Origin: Aquipluma nitroreducens
GTDB lineage: Bacteria; Bacteroidota; Bacteroidia; Bacteroidales; Prolixibacteraceae
Assembly (NCBI RefSeq): GCF_009689585.1
Contig: NZ_AP018694.1
Span: forward strand, 3,363,001 to 3,427,000
Direction of reading: 5' to 3'
Length of the DNA: 64,000 nt
Part shown: positions 46,700-56,143 of the stretch, in pieces
Position numbering within the stretch: the stretch's first letter is position 1
Layout: the number at the start of each line of letters is the position of its first letter
Translations under genes and position numbers: made by a program
The notes under the pieces: model-generated
What the model saw: the letters and a program-made list of their open reading frames with translations, nothing else
What the model was told of the DNA's origin: nothing
Database searches by the model: none

Positions 46700-47803
46700 T
46701 TATGTTATTTCGTTGTTTTGACTTGGGTAAATGCTATGGAAATTATGAATATTTGAATTCATATGAAAAAATTTGGCCGGGAGGAAAGTGTAATTTTCAA
46801 AAAAATGAAATGTTATAGGGAACTCTTCTTTTGATATGCAAATATTAAATAGTTTGTAGTTTTCATACAAATTCTCCCATAAAATATATGTATCTAAATA
46901 TTCATAAATCTGATTTGATTTTGGTATAGGAAAATAGCAATTTGAGCCAAATGAATGCTTGGGATAATCAAGTCCCAAAATACGAAAGTAATTTATTGTT
47001 GCTTGTTTATAACGATTAATGCTTTGATTAGATTTTAGTTGAACAGTAAATAATCGTCTTTGATTTAAATCCATTTTTTTTACATCGATTAAAGGAATGC
47101 TAAGGTTAAATGATTTTGATCTTTTCGAAGATATAGACTTTTTAACAATTGGGAATACAAAACTATTATATGCAATGTTTTTGCCTAAGATTTTAATCCA
47201 ATTAGTAATGCCTATTTTTTGTGTTGGCAATACACGCATTTCTTTTTTTAAAAAATCAGAAAAATCATAATTGGTTTTGACTATTAGAGCACTACCTCCC
47301 CCAGTTACAATTGGTTTTCGAAAATTAAAACTAAAAATATAAAACTGAGAAAATAATGTGTCAGAGTTCCGTTTAAAATCACGGAAATCAACATGGCTAC
47401 AGTCTTCTATTATTATTAGATGTGGATATTCTTCCCTTATTTTTTGAAGTTTATGATTGTACTTAAATCCGAAATAATTGATCCAAAGTAAAATGTCAAT
47501 TTTATTGAGCGATAGTTTTTCTTCATTTGTCAACTCAAAACACAGCGGATTAATATCTAATAAGACTGGGATGTTATCTGATTCTATTATTGATTGTATT
47601 ATTGAAAAGCAAGAATAACAAGGAACCCCCATTTTATATGTTTTATTATAAAACACATTAAGATTTTTAAGTACCCATTTAATAGAACCTCTAGCTGAGT
47701 TAAGAAAAAAGGTAAAATTATCTTCCTTCTGGGGGGAAGATAATGGGATTTTCATAAAAGAAAGAAAAGAAATTTCTTGAAAATAGCGAGGAACAAATCT
47801 CAT
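46700..47803 (-). CDS. Divergent DegT/DnrJ-like protein of unknown function
   Basis: The pattern of a DegT-type aminotransferase can be followed: VLLDINPLCFELT, DILLWINYFGF, IIIEDCSHVDFRDF and a lysine in FSFNFRKPIVTGGGSALIV at the PLP position. The rest is strongly diverged: the N-terminal phosphate-binding motif is replaced by VPCYSCFSIIQSIIES, and the C-terminal half is short and unlike the others. At 367 residues and very AT-rich it may be a sugar aminotransferase with an unusual substrate or a non-enzymatic relative. The start overlaps the upstream gene's stop by four bases (ATGA), which fixes it. The two other DegT proteins here are not its close copies. Confidence 0.6.
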   Translation of the reverse strand: MRFVPRYFQEISFLSFMKIPLSSPQKEDNFTFFLNSARGSIKWVLKNLNVFYNKTYKMGVPCYSCFSIIQSIIESDNIPVLLDINPLCFELTNEEKLSLNKIDILLWINYFGFKYNHKLQKIREEYPHLIIIEDCSHVDFRDFKRNSDTLFSQFYIFSFNFRKPIVTGGGSALIVKTNYDFSDFLKKEMRVLPTQKIGITNWIKILGKNIAYNSFVFPIVKKSISSKRSKSFNLSIPLIDVKKMDLNQRRLFTVQLKSNQSINRYKQATINYFRILGLDYPKHSFGSNCYFPIPKSNQIYEYLDTYILWENLYENYKLFNICISKEEFPITFHFFENYTFLPAKFFHMNSNIHNFHSIYPSQNNEIT

Positions 47804-48672
47804 CTGATTGTTTTTTTTATTATTCGATATCCTTGATAAAGATTTATTATTTTTTGTACTTTTTTCTTCCTTTTGGTCCTGGAGCTTCCAAATTTTATTA
47901 TAAAAAAAACTAAGATTTTTAAAGAAAATAATATCAAAGGATGAATTATGTAAACTCTTGTTGCTGGAATTGGAACGAATTGTAAAGATCTTTTAAATCT
48001 GTCGAGACTACTATTTGCCTCAAACGATTCAATACCATATGAAAGTAATATTGAGTTCTCTTTTTCAAGGATTAAATTCACAAGCGTGTAAATCAATCCA
48101 AGCATTGGATTTGACGATGAATAACCCTTATCAAAAAAAGGATGTAAAATTGTATATTTTGTGTCGATCTCATAACAAATTATATATCCAATCATTGATT
48201 CTTCTATATACGCACCTAATACAATAACATTTGGGTTATTGTAAAATGTTGATATATAATTGGGCCAGAATCTATAATTAATCAAATGTTCTTCTTTTCT
48301 TTTTTGGCGTTCTAAGGTCTGTTGATTAATTTTTAATCCATACTCAATTAAATCATTTAAACTAGGTCTTTTGAAGATACATTCTTTAAGGCTTTTTCTG
48401 ATTTGATTTCTTGTCTTTGAGCTAAATGTCTCTATACTATAATTAGTTACATTGAGGATATATTCATTCGTATTCTTAATTTTTGAATTGATTTTGATAT
48501 TAGTAATAATTGATTTCCATTTTAATTTATTTATTAAGATTTTATCTAATTTAAAATCCATAAGAGTAGGAAAGGAATAGAGTATGAAATCTTTTCTTAA
48601 AAAGTGAGAATTATTAACTTTCTTTATATTAAAACCAGCATTTATATAAATATCAATAATATCTTCTTTGAC
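47800..48672 (-). CDS. FemAB/GNAT-like acyltransferase in polysaccharide locus
   Basis: A protein of 290 residues with a FemAB-type GNAT fold: SKTRNQIRKSLKE (the positively charged helix of these families), LKINQQTLERQKRKEEH, VIVLGAYIEESMIGYIICYE and a hydrophobic C-terminus (LILFSLKILVFFIIKFG). It probably acylates a sugar amine or transfers an amino acid. The frame runs to 48720 into the IS element. Removing the insertion restores the neighbour's stop and places the real start at ATG 48672, so this gene is intact. It is coupled to the next gene by a four-base overlap. Confidence 0.7.
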   Translation of the reverse strand, partial: VKEDIIDIYINAGFNIKKVNNSHFLRKDFILYSFPTLMDFKLDKILINKLKWKSIITNIKINSKIKNTNEYILNVTNYSIETFSSKTRNQIRKSLKECIFKRPSLNDLIEYGLKINQQTLERQKRKEEHLINYRFWPNYISTFYNNPNVIVLGAYIEESMIGYIICYEIDTKYTILHPFFDKGYSSSNPMLGLIYTLVNLILEKENSILLSYGIESFEANSSLDRFKRSLQFVPIPATRVYIIHPLILFSLKILVFFIIKFGSSRTKRKKKVQKIINLYQGYRIIKKTIR

Positions 48673-48707
48673 CATTTTCTTTGCTATTTTAAATTTAGAT
48701 ACTATTA

Positions 48708-50018
48708 CACTAGTGGGCACTTAAAACCCACTGATTGTTAATTGTTTATAATTTAGTTCTTTGACATTCTTGTAATCGCATTTTGTAAGTATTTCTCTTA
48801 CAGGCGCTTTGTCGAGTAGAGAGATGCTGAGAATCTGTAGTATTTCGTAGATTGAGCGATCAACTTTCAATTTGTTACCGACAATGGCAATCAGACAGTA
48901 AGCAATGATCGCGCAATAAATTTGGACTTTGACAGCATTCATGGTTGTTCCCCAAAATGATTTGATCCTCAAGTGCTGTTTCATCCATTTGAAGAACAGT
49001 TCAACTTCCCAGCGTTTCTTGTACAACATGGCAATTTCTTCGGCTTTCAGGTCAGTGTTGTTGGTCATGAAGATGAAGGTTCTGTCCCGATTTTGATCGT
49101 AATATTTGATCCTGCGCAGCTTTTCCGGATAGTCTTTTCTGGAATAGTATGTTTCCAACCGACCTATTTGATCATAAAGGACTCCGGTTGTTTTGTCAAC
49201 TGCGCTGGAATACATTCGTTTAAAACGCATGTTGTCTTTTGCTCTTGTGACAAAAAACGCTCCTTTTAAGTGCAATCTGTACAGTCGCTTAAAATCGATG
49301 TATCCTTTGTCAACAATGTAAAAGCTCCCTGTTTCATAAGGGATGAGATCCAAAATATTGACATCGTGAACACTGGCAGTTGTGATGTGCAAAAAGCTTG
49401 GTATGGAGGTCTTCACATCGTAAATGGTATGAAGTTTAATCCCTCCTTTATGCTTTCTAAATTCAGCCCACCAGAAGACACTTAAACACAGGTCTATCGT
49501 TGTGGAATCCAAAGCAAAAATATTGCCATCAACATCAATCTCGAATTCGTCTTTATAGCAGCTCCTTCTGGCTTCTTCAATCAAAACGTAGGCAAACTCT
49601 TCAAAGATTTTATAACTACGTTTTTCGTTCGCTTTGCCAAGGTTTCTGCGGGTGATGGTCGATCCCAGACCCAGATGATAATACTTAGATTGATGAGCTT
49701 CAAGGCTCAACATTAAATCACGCATGCTGTCTCTGGAAGTGAGTTGACCGAAAACCATACAAAGCATCTGGTTCCAGCATGTAAAATGCCTGACATATTT
49801 ATTCCCTTGATGGTTTTCAACTATTCGATCAAAGACTCGGAGAGGTAAAAAATCTGTAAGCTGTGCGAAGATGTATTTGCCTTGATTCATGAGATAGTGC
49901 TTTTGTTAAAGCTAAAATCTAATCGTCAATTCAAATCGTCACGCTATAAAAAAACGCTATAAATGCGATGAATAAAGAATTTCAAAGAACGATTTTTAAT
50001 TTTTAGTACCCATTAATG
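48708..50018 (-). mobile_element. IS4-family insertion sequence with terminal repeats and target duplication
   Basis: The ends CACTAGTGGGCACTTAAAA (48708 onward) and the complement of the right end, CATTAATGGGTACTAAAAA (to 50018), match at 15 of 19 positions. The flanks carry a direct duplication ATACTATTA (48699-48707 and 50019-50027); both are preceded by G, so it could be read as ten bases. The element is about 1.3 kb with one transposase gene, complete and unaltered, so the insertion appears recent. Confidence 0.85.
48721..49890 (-). CDS. IS4-family transposase (DUF4372 N-terminus, DDE)
   Basis: DDE transposase of 389 residues. First Asp in FALDSTTIDL, second in YIVDKGYID, and the IS4 signature Y-(2)-R-(3)-E-(6)-K in YKKRWEVELFFKWMK, where the Glu completes the catalytic triad. 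The N-terminal part (IFAQLTDFLPLRVFDRIV, WNQMLCMVFGQLTSRDSMRDL) matches the DUF4372 domain found with this group. No frameshift or stop is seen, so it is probably active. The gene ends a few bases inside the left terminal repeat. Confidence 0.93.
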   Translation of the reverse strand: MNQGKYIFAQLTDFLPLRVFDRIVENHQGNKYVRHFTCWNQMLCMVFGQLTSRDSMRDLMLSLEAHQSKYYHLGLGSTITRRNLGKANEKRSYKIFEEFAYVLIEEARRSCYKDEFEIDVDGNIFALDSTTIDLCLSVFWWAEFRKHKGGIKLHTIYDVKTSIPSFLHITTASVHDVNILDLIPYETGSFYIVDKGYIDFKRLYRLHLKGAFFVTRAKDNMRFKRMYSSAVDKTTGVLYDQIGRLETYYSRKDYPEKLRRIKYYDQNRDRTFIFMTNNTDLKAEEIAMLYKKRWEVELFFKWMKQHLRIKSFWGTTMNAVKVQIYCAIIAYCLIAIVGNKLKVDRSIYEILQILSISLLDKAPVREILTKCDYKNVKELNYKQLTISGF

Positions 50019-51118
50019 ATACTATTATTATAAATTTCAATCATTTGTTTTACATTCGTTTCCCAATTATAGTTTTCTTCAACAAAATGTCGACCTTGCT
50101 TGCCAAATGTTTCTCTTTTCTCTTTATCAATTCCTAATTCAAACATTTTAGCAGCAGCTTCCTCTGGATTACTTGGTTCTATTATGAACCCAGTTTCGTT
50201 GTTTACTACAACTTCAGGTAATCCCCCTACGTTTGATACAATAACAGGAAGGGAGCATGATGATGCTTCTACTATAGCTACTCCATAGCTTTCGCTATTT
50301 GATAATGCAACGAAAATATCGAAATTCTGCAGTTGCTGAGGAACTTCTTCGTGCGGAATTTTGCCTTTAAAAAATATTTGGTTGTTAATATTTAAATCTT
50401 CTGCCAATTTTTTTAATTTTAATTCTTCGGGACCTCCGCCTATAATATGTAATTCACTATTTATATTCTTTGACAACAACTTGTTGTGTGAGATATTAAA
50501 TGCTTTAATTAAAGTATCAATTCCATATACTGGATCTAACGTTTTTATTGTTCCAAATACTATTGTGCTATTTTTGTTGTAATTACTCTTTTGCATAAAC
50601 TTTGAAATATCAACTCCAAAAGGAGTTACAAGTATCTTTTTTTTTGTATATTTTGATGTTTCAATTGCCATAATATGGCTCGTTGATAGAATGCATTTGG
50701 GGAATAGTAGATTAAAACGAAGAACGATATTGTTTATTAATGTTCTTCTAGGAAATTCAAAAATATCTGAACCCCAAACGGATATGATGAATGGTTTAAA
50801 TCTACTCAATGCTCCCAATAAACCATAGCTAGTGGCAAAATGAGCATGTAAAATATCAGGCTTAAATTCTTTAATTACTTTCCTTAAATTTCTAATTGTT
50901 TTAAGATATATAATTTTACTAAAGATGTTATTATTTCTATTTGTCCATTTTGAATCAAATCCATTTGTGTAAATTTCTATTTCTTGGTGGTAATGACCTA
51001 CAGATTCGCATAATGAAAAAATTGCAATTTCAACTCCAGATTCACTAAGAGAATTTGCCCAACGTTGGGTGTGAATGGAAGAACTATCAGCTAATAGTAA
51101 AATTTTTAATTTTTTCAT
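50003..51118 (-). CDS. Glycosyltransferase family 4
   Basis: A GT-B retaining glycosyltransferase: KILLLADSSSIHTQRWANSLSE at the N-terminus, PDILHAHFATSYGLL, VWGSDIFEFPR, the C-terminal LHIIGGGPEELKLKKLA and the E-x7-E donor motif in SESYGVAIVEASSCSLPVIVSNVGGLPE. The IS element entered at its stop codon. Without it the gene would end ...NNSI-stop; now it runs on into the terminal repeat and ends ...NNSIINGY. The change is limited to four extra residues, so activity is probably preserved. 371 residues, AT-rich. Confidence 0.9.
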   Translation of the reverse strand: MKKLKILLLADSSSIHTQRWANSLSESGVEIAIFSLCESVGHYHQEIEIYTNGFDSKWTNRNNNIFSKIIYLKTIRNLRKVIKEFKPDILHAHFATSYGLLGALSRFKPFIISVWGSDIFEFPRRTLINNIVLRFNLLFPKCILSTSHIMAIETSKYTKKKILVTPFGVDISKFMQKSNYNKNSTIVFGTIKTLDPVYGIDTLIKAFNISHNKLLSKNINSELHIIGGGPEELKLKKLAEDLNINNQIFFKGKIPHEEVPQQLQNFDIFVALSNSESYGVAIVEASSCSLPVIVSNVGGLPEVVVNNETGFIIEPSNPEEAAAKMFELGIDKEKRETFGKQGRHFVEENYNWETNVKQMIEIYNNSIINGY

Positions 51119-51196
51119 TTAAAGATTCTAAGTTGATTTAAAACATACCATTTAAGATCATGAAACAATAATTTATAGGCAGCAATTATTTTCCTA

Positions 51197-52420
51197 TTAA
51201 AGTTTTAATCGAAGTAAAAAATGCATTAAGAATGCGAAAAAAGGAACTTCATAGAAATCTAGGTGTATAACATATATCTCAAACCAGCCCATAAATAATA
51301 GTCCAAGCATGAAGGAATAATTGATTATGAAGAAGGGTGCAATTTTTGTATTTATAGTAAGTACCACTATTAATAAATAGGCATATAATATTAAGCCTAA
51401 AACAAAAGATGTGATAATATAGCTGTAACCCCCATATATAAATAGGGATCCAAAAAAAGTTTTGACATTTGTTTCAAATCCTGTTGGGATAGATACGATA
51501 TAGTTTGAAATTACATCTAATGGTTGTTTTCCAATCAAAAATCTAAATATATTAATAAGTGGAGTAAATGCATATTCTGGATTTTTCCCAATAGGAAGAT
51601 TCTGATCTAGGTGCGCTGAGAATCCAATTGGTCCTGATAATAAATAGTCAACTATGTGATTAAATATAAATTTATTATTTAAGGAGCTCATTCCTAAAGA
51701 AATTTGATAAATTAACCAAAATATTAGAAACGGAATTATTAGATATATTATATGTTTAAGTTTCAGTTTTGTTTTTGTTAAAAATATTCGACCAACAAAG
51801 GCTGAGATTAGGGGTATTATTATCCAGGATTTTACACCATAAAGCACAGCAAAAAGTAGTGTTGTTAATATAATCAGTATCTGGTGGATTTTATAATTTT
51901 TTTCTGAAAAAAAAATTATAAAGAATATGGTAAGTATAGTTAAAAGCAGTATCGAATGTCCAATAAATCCAGCACCTAAATTTTTTTGAAATTCATCATC
52001 AGCTATGTTAAACCTAAATTTTAAAAGAACACCATATATCTTATATCCCGCTATTATTATTAAAGGGTATGCAATAGTTATAAGTAATTGTAATTGATAT
52101 TTTGTTATTGAAAATTCATTTATTGATAAATTTAATTGTACGAGATTAATCTTGGCTTTTGTGAAAATAAATTTTAAAAAGAAGCCTCCTATCCAGAAAG
52201 AGAATAATCCGCCAAGCCATATTGGTAGAACGAGTGAATTTAATTCAAATTGTTTAAAATTAATTTTTAGATAGATATAACAGATAATAAGCAAAATGAA
52301 GAATGGCCAACCAAGTATTGCTATTGGAGTATAATTTGTACCCCAAATTTTGCGATCAATATAATTGATTGAAACTAAAAAAAATCCAAACAAAATAAAT
52401 TGAGTTATTATTATCAGCAT
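51197..52420 (-). CDS. Wzy-like O-antigen/repeat-unit polymerase
   Basis: A polytopic membrane protein of 407 residues with about eleven hydrophobic segments and one long periplasmic loop (about residues 255-315, HLDQNLPIGKNPEYAFTPLINIFRFL). This topology is typical of Wzy polymerases, which join lipid-linked repeat units in the periplasm. Sequence alone is weak evidence for Wzy, but no other polymerase is present in the locus and it lies between glycosyltransferase genes. Overlaps the GT2 gene by seven bases. Confidence 0.78.
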   Translation of the reverse strand: MLIIITQFILFGFFLVSINYIDRKIWGTNYTPIAILGWPFFILLIICYIYLKINFKQFELNSLVLPIWLGGLFSFWIGGFFLKFIFTKAKINLVQLNLSINEFSITKYQLQLLITIAYPLIIIAGYKIYGVLLKFRFNIADDEFQKNLGAGFIGHSILLLTILTIFFIIFFSEKNYKIHQILIILTTLLFAVLYGVKSWIIIPLISAFVGRIFLTKTKLKLKHIIYLIIPFLIFWLIYQISLGMSSLNNKFIFNHIVDYLLSGPIGFSAHLDQNLPIGKNPEYAFTPLINIFRFLIGKQPLDVISNYIVSIPTGFETNVKTFFGSLFIYGGYSYIITSFVLGLILYAYLLIVVLTINTKIAPFFIINYSFMLGLLFMGWFEIYVIHLDFYEVPFFAFLMHFLLRLKL

Positions 52421-53448
52421 TTGATCATAGCTTTATGAAATTCAATATCAGATACTGTTTTATTGATAGCTATGTATTTATTAATATCATTTATTAAAGA
52501 ATATGATTTTAATGGATTAATATTATTCTTTTTTAATAATATAGGTAAATATAAATAAGATAAAAACCTTGTAATTTGCCATCTAAAATCCGAATAATAA
52601 TTTCGAGTATTAATTAATCGATTTATATAATATAAATAAATTGTACTGATTATATTATTACTTTTCTTAATTGTTGAACCTACTTTGTGATAGATTATAG
52701 AATCATACAAACAAACCATATTTAGATTATTTTTTTTTAACCGAAGTGAGAATTCATAATCTTCTTCACCAAAAAAGAAATCTTCGGTCAGGATACCTGT
52801 CTTTTTGTATTGAAATACTAATGCACATCCAGTTATAAAGGTGATGAAAGAATATCCTTTTCCAGGAACTTTATCAATATTTTCTTCTGCATAAAAATAT
52901 TTACGGCTTCCGAAAAATGTCAATCGACCACCACAATTCCAAATTTTATCTTTGTCTTTAAATAATCTGATTTGAGGCGTAATAGCTGCAATCTCATTAT
53001 TTGCGTTTATAAATTTATTGAGCGCTGTTAGCGCATCATACCTAATCTCTGTATCATTATTGAGCAACATAACCCAATCTGTATCTAACATCTTAGCTAT
53101 TTTGATCCCAATGTTATTTCCTTTTGCAAATCCTAGGTTCTCATTGTTTTCAATAAAAATTAGGGCTTCTTTTAAATTAGAACTTGATACTAAATCAATA
53201 ACTAAGTTGTGTGAATTATTCAGTTTCTCTTTAGTTGTATAGAGAATATTCTCAAATAATTGAGAACAATTTTTTTTCAATATATCTAAAGAATCAACTT
53301 TTGAACCGTTATCTATAACAACCGGTAAAAATCGATTATTATCACTTTTTTTAATTGATTTTAAACATTCGATTGTATCATATTCTCCATTCCAATTCAA
53401 AATAATAAGCGGGATAATATTCTTTGTAGAATCTATTTTTTCAACCAT
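52414..53448 (-). CDS. Glycosyltransferase family 2 (rhamnosyltransferase-like)
   Basis: A GT-A inverting glycosyltransferase: PLIILNWNGEYDTIECLKSIKK at the N-terminus, PVVIDNGSKVDS, ENNENLGFAKGNNIGIK, the metal-binding region in WVMLLNNDTEIR (DxD-type), and FFFGEEDYEFSLRLKKN near the acceptor site. This pattern is shared with WbbL-type rhamnosyltransferases. 344 residues. It overlaps both neighbours (7 and 16 bases), so it is part of a tightly packed AT-rich operon. Confidence 0.9.
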   Translation of the reverse strand: MVEKIDSTKNIIPLIILNWNGEYDTIECLKSIKKSDNNRFLPVVIDNGSKVDSLDILKKNCSQLFENILYTTKEKLNNSHNLVIDLVSSSNLKEALIFIENNENLGFAKGNNIGIKIAKMLDTDWVMLLNNDTEIRYDALTALNKFINANNEIAAITPQIRLFKDKDKIWNCGGRLTFFGSRKYFYAEENIDKVPGKGYSFITFITGCALVFQYKKTGILTEDFFFGEEDYEFSLRLKKNNLNMVCLYDSIIYHKVGSTIKKSNNIISTIYLYYINRLINTRNYYSDFRWQITRFLSYLYLPILLKKNNINPLKSYSLINDINKYIAINKTVSDIEFHKAMIKC

Positions 53449-54707
53449 GGATAAATCTTTCTTAGGATTATTAATAACAGTATAAGTTCACTACTGGTCA
53501 TGGCAGTTGCTGCCCCTATTGTCCCCCAATAACTTGATAGAAAATAGCACATGGAAATACTATATATCCCAGTAATAAAAACTGCTTTTGAAAAGTACTT
53601 ATTCATTCCCAAATTAATTAGACCTATAATTCCGAGGTAGTAATTTAGTCCTCCTAGAAAAATAACAGGCAGTAAAACTTGAAAGACAATAATGCCAGAG
53701 ATGAATGATTTACCTAAGTACCAGATTACCAAGTAAGGTCCAATTAAGTATAGGATAATTGTGATAAACAATAATAATAATGCATAAATTTTTCCAAAAA
53801 CACCAAACCCTGAATATATTTCTTTCGAACTATTTAATTTTCTTCCAAAGAAAGGAAATAGTGCTTTTGCAAGTGGTTCCATAAACGATTGCATAGCTTT
53901 AATTACTTTTTCGATGGCGGCATATTGACCAACCATGGCATAATTTGTTGTTAGGCCCAGTATAATAATATTTGCTTCGCGGTAGAAGCTCATGGAAAGT
54001 GTTGAAAGAAAGATATCCCACGAATCCATGAGATAATTCTTCATTCTGCTTAACGAGGGTTTTATAAAATCAATACCTAGATATTTTTGAATCAAAATGA
54101 GTCCTGCAAATCCACTAATTAAATATCCAATTGACAGAAAAAGATTTACTAGATAAAAATGTTCTGGAATTTGAATAAAAATAAAAATTAGTAATGTCGA
54201 AATGGTTCTGGCAGTCAGGTTAATAGCTGTGATGTATCCCATTTTTTCTAAACCTTGGAAAAGCCATATAGGAGTAATGGCTTGCCCCCAAAGAATCCCT
54301 ATCCCAAATAAGTATAACAGTTTATTACTTGTTAGATTAGGAATAAGTAGAACAATTGGGATAATAACAATGCTTGTGATTAAAGCAAATATTAATCGGG
54401 TTGCCGTAATATTGGCCAGAATATCAGCTGTTTTTAATTTGTCATCCCGATTTATGGAAATTAGCTTTGTCGCCGAAAAATCGAATCCAAAATTTACAAG
54501 CAACAGGCAGTAATTAAATACAGTCGCGGAAAGTACATATTGACCATATAATTCTAAGCCAATGGTATGAGTGAGATATGGGATTAAAATTAAGGGAAAA
54601 ATAAAATTCAATAGATTTAATGAGGATAAGGATAAAAAATTTTTTATGACTGTTTTAACCTCATTATTTTTAAGATGATGCGATAAGAATTGAATTAATG
54701 CCTTCAA
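53433..54707 (-). CDS. Wzx-type oligosaccharide flippase
   Basis: A membrane protein of 424 residues with about twelve helices of the MATE-like polysaccharide-transporter family: SSLNLLNFIFPLILIPYLTHTIGLELYGQYVLS at the N-terminus, WLFQGLEKMGYITAINLTARTIST in the middle. It flips the undecaprenyl-linked repeat unit to the periplasm for the Wzy polymerase next door. AT-rich. Its end overlaps the GT2 start by 16 bases. Confidence 0.9.
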   Translation of the reverse strand: MKALIQFLSHHLKNNEVKTVIKNFLSLSSLNLLNFIFPLILIPYLTHTIGLELYGQYVLSATVFNYCLLLVNFGFDFSATKLISINRDDKLKTADILANITATRLIFALITSIVIIPIVLLIPNLTSNKLLYLFGIGILWGQAITPIWLFQGLEKMGYITAINLTARTISTLLIFIFIQIPEHFYLVNLFLSIGYLISGFAGLILIQKYLGIDFIKPSLSRMKNYLMDSWDIFLSTLSMSFYREANIIILGLTTNYAMVGQYAAIEKVIKAMQSFMEPLAKALFPFFGRKLNSSKEIYSGFGVFGKIYALLLLFITIILYLIGPYLVIWYLGKSFISGIIVFQVLLPVIFLGGLNYYLGIIGLINLGMNKYFSKAVFITGIYSISMCYFLSSYWGTIGAATAMTSSELILLLIILRKIYPWLKK

Positions 54708-54767
54708 ATTTGAATTGTGTTTATATTTTAGCCTATTAAGTTATTGCCAATGAATATTGCGTTAGAA

Positions 54768-56075
54768 TTATAGTTTATATATTTTTTGCGATTTTTCTTT
54801 CGTGGCATTCCTCAAATCAACAATCAATTTCGAATTCTCAACTATAAAATCAATATCAAAATCAGCATGATTGGTCGTTATAACTACACAGTCAGATCCA
54901 TTTAGAATTTCTTTTGTGAGCTTAACTGATTGGTATATATCATCTTGTGTTTTAATACTTTCAATATATGGATCGTGATAGGAAACCAATCCACCTTTTT
55001 TTGCGATCTCATCAATGATCTTTAAAGCTGGAGATTCGCGTTCATCATCAATGTTGGGTTTGTAAGCAACACCCAGGAATAGGATTTTACTTCCATTGAC
55101 GGACTTTTGATGTCGGTTAAGGGCTGTATTGATTTTAATACTCATCCGGTGAGGCATCATCATATCGATATGACCTGCTGTGTGAATCATCGAAAGATCG
55201 AAGTTGAATTTCTTGGCAATATGCTCCAGGTAAAATGGATCAAGAGGAATGCAATGTCCTCCAATACCTGGTCCAGGGTAAAAGGCCTGGAATCCATAAG
55301 GTTTTGTTTTAGCAGCATCAATCACCTCCCAGATGTCGATATCCATTTTCCCACATAATAAAGCGAGTTCGTTAATCAGACTAATGTTGATCAGGCGATA
55401 GGTATTCTCCAATATTTTTACCATTTCGGCCACTTTGGGTGAGCTTACCGGATAAATGGTATCGATGGCATAACTATAAATAGCTTTCCCGATTTCCAAT
55501 CCTTCATCGGACATTGCTCCCAGTACTTTAGGAGTATTACGTGTTCCAAATTGTTTATTCCCCGGGTCAACCCGTTCGGGTGAGAATGCCAGCCAGAAAT
55601 CAGTTCCTTCTTTTAAACCTGATTCTTTTTCAATGATAGGCAACATAAAATCTTCAGTCGTGGTGGGGTAGGTGGTGCTTTCGAGACAGATGAACGTTCC
55701 TTTTCTTAGGTATTGTCCGATTTCCGTACAAGCTGATTCTATGTAATCCATGTTCGGTTTTTTGAACTTGTCAAGTGGCGTTGGAACACAAATCAGGATG
55801 GCATCACATTCCTTTAATCTGGTGAAATCGGTGGTCGCTCCCAAATGTTTACTTTCAACAGCATCAATAAATTCTTGCTCATTTACATCTCCAATGTAAT
55901 TGATTTTATTGTTTACATTTTCGGCTTTGGAAACTGATTTCTCGAACCCGATTGTTTTGACCTGTTTGCTTGCAAAGCTAACTGCCAAAGGAAGGCCAAC
56001 ATAGCCAAGACCCACAATACCAACTGTAAATTGGTTGCTATTTATTCTTGAAAGGATTTCAGTTTTTTTATTCAT
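54768..56075 (-). CDS. wbpA: UDP-N-acetylglucosamine 6-dehydrogenase (WbpA-like)
   Basis: This NAD-dependent enzyme oxidises C6 of a UDP-N-acetylhexosamine to the uronic acid. It has the N-terminal Rossmann motif VGIVGLGYVGLPLAVSFA, VPTPLDKFKKPN, and the catalytic cysteine in GPGIGGHCIPLDPFYL. A second nucleotide domain (KILFLGVAYKPNIDDERESPALKI) follows. 435 residues. WecC-type ManNAc dehydrogenases share this pattern; the adjacent wbpB, wbpD and wbpE homologues favour the WbpA role as first step toward a 2,3-diacetamido-glucuronic acid. Confidence 0.9.
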   Translation of the reverse strand: MNKKTEILSRINSNQFTVGIVGLGYVGLPLAVSFASKQVKTIGFEKSVSKAENVNNKINYIGDVNEQEFIDAVESKHLGATTDFTRLKECDAILICVPTPLDKFKKPNMDYIESACTEIGQYLRKGTFICLESTTYPTTTEDFMLPIIEKESGLKEGTDFWLAFSPERVDPGNKQFGTRNTPKVLGAMSDEGLEIGKAIYSYAIDTIYPVSSPKVAEMVKILENTYRLINISLINELALLCGKMDIDIWEVIDAAKTKPYGFQAFYPGPGIGGHCIPLDPFYLEHIAKKFNFDLSMIHTAGHIDMMMPHRMSIKINTALNRHQKSVNGSKILFLGVAYKPNIDDERESPALKIIDEIAKKGGLVSYHDPYIESIKTQDDIYQSVKLTKEILNGSDCVVITTNHADFDIDFIVENSKLIVDLRNATKEKSQKIYKL

Positions 56076-56143
56076 GATATGGATTGGATTTTGTTACAAT
56101 CCGTTTGCCTAAAGGCAAAGGAAATTTTTATTTAAAAGGTAAA

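Noticed and set aside
48673-48720. GTG-started extension of the FemAB-like gene
   Set aside because: Its start lies in the IS terminal repeat; the sequence without the IS shows the true ATG at 48672.
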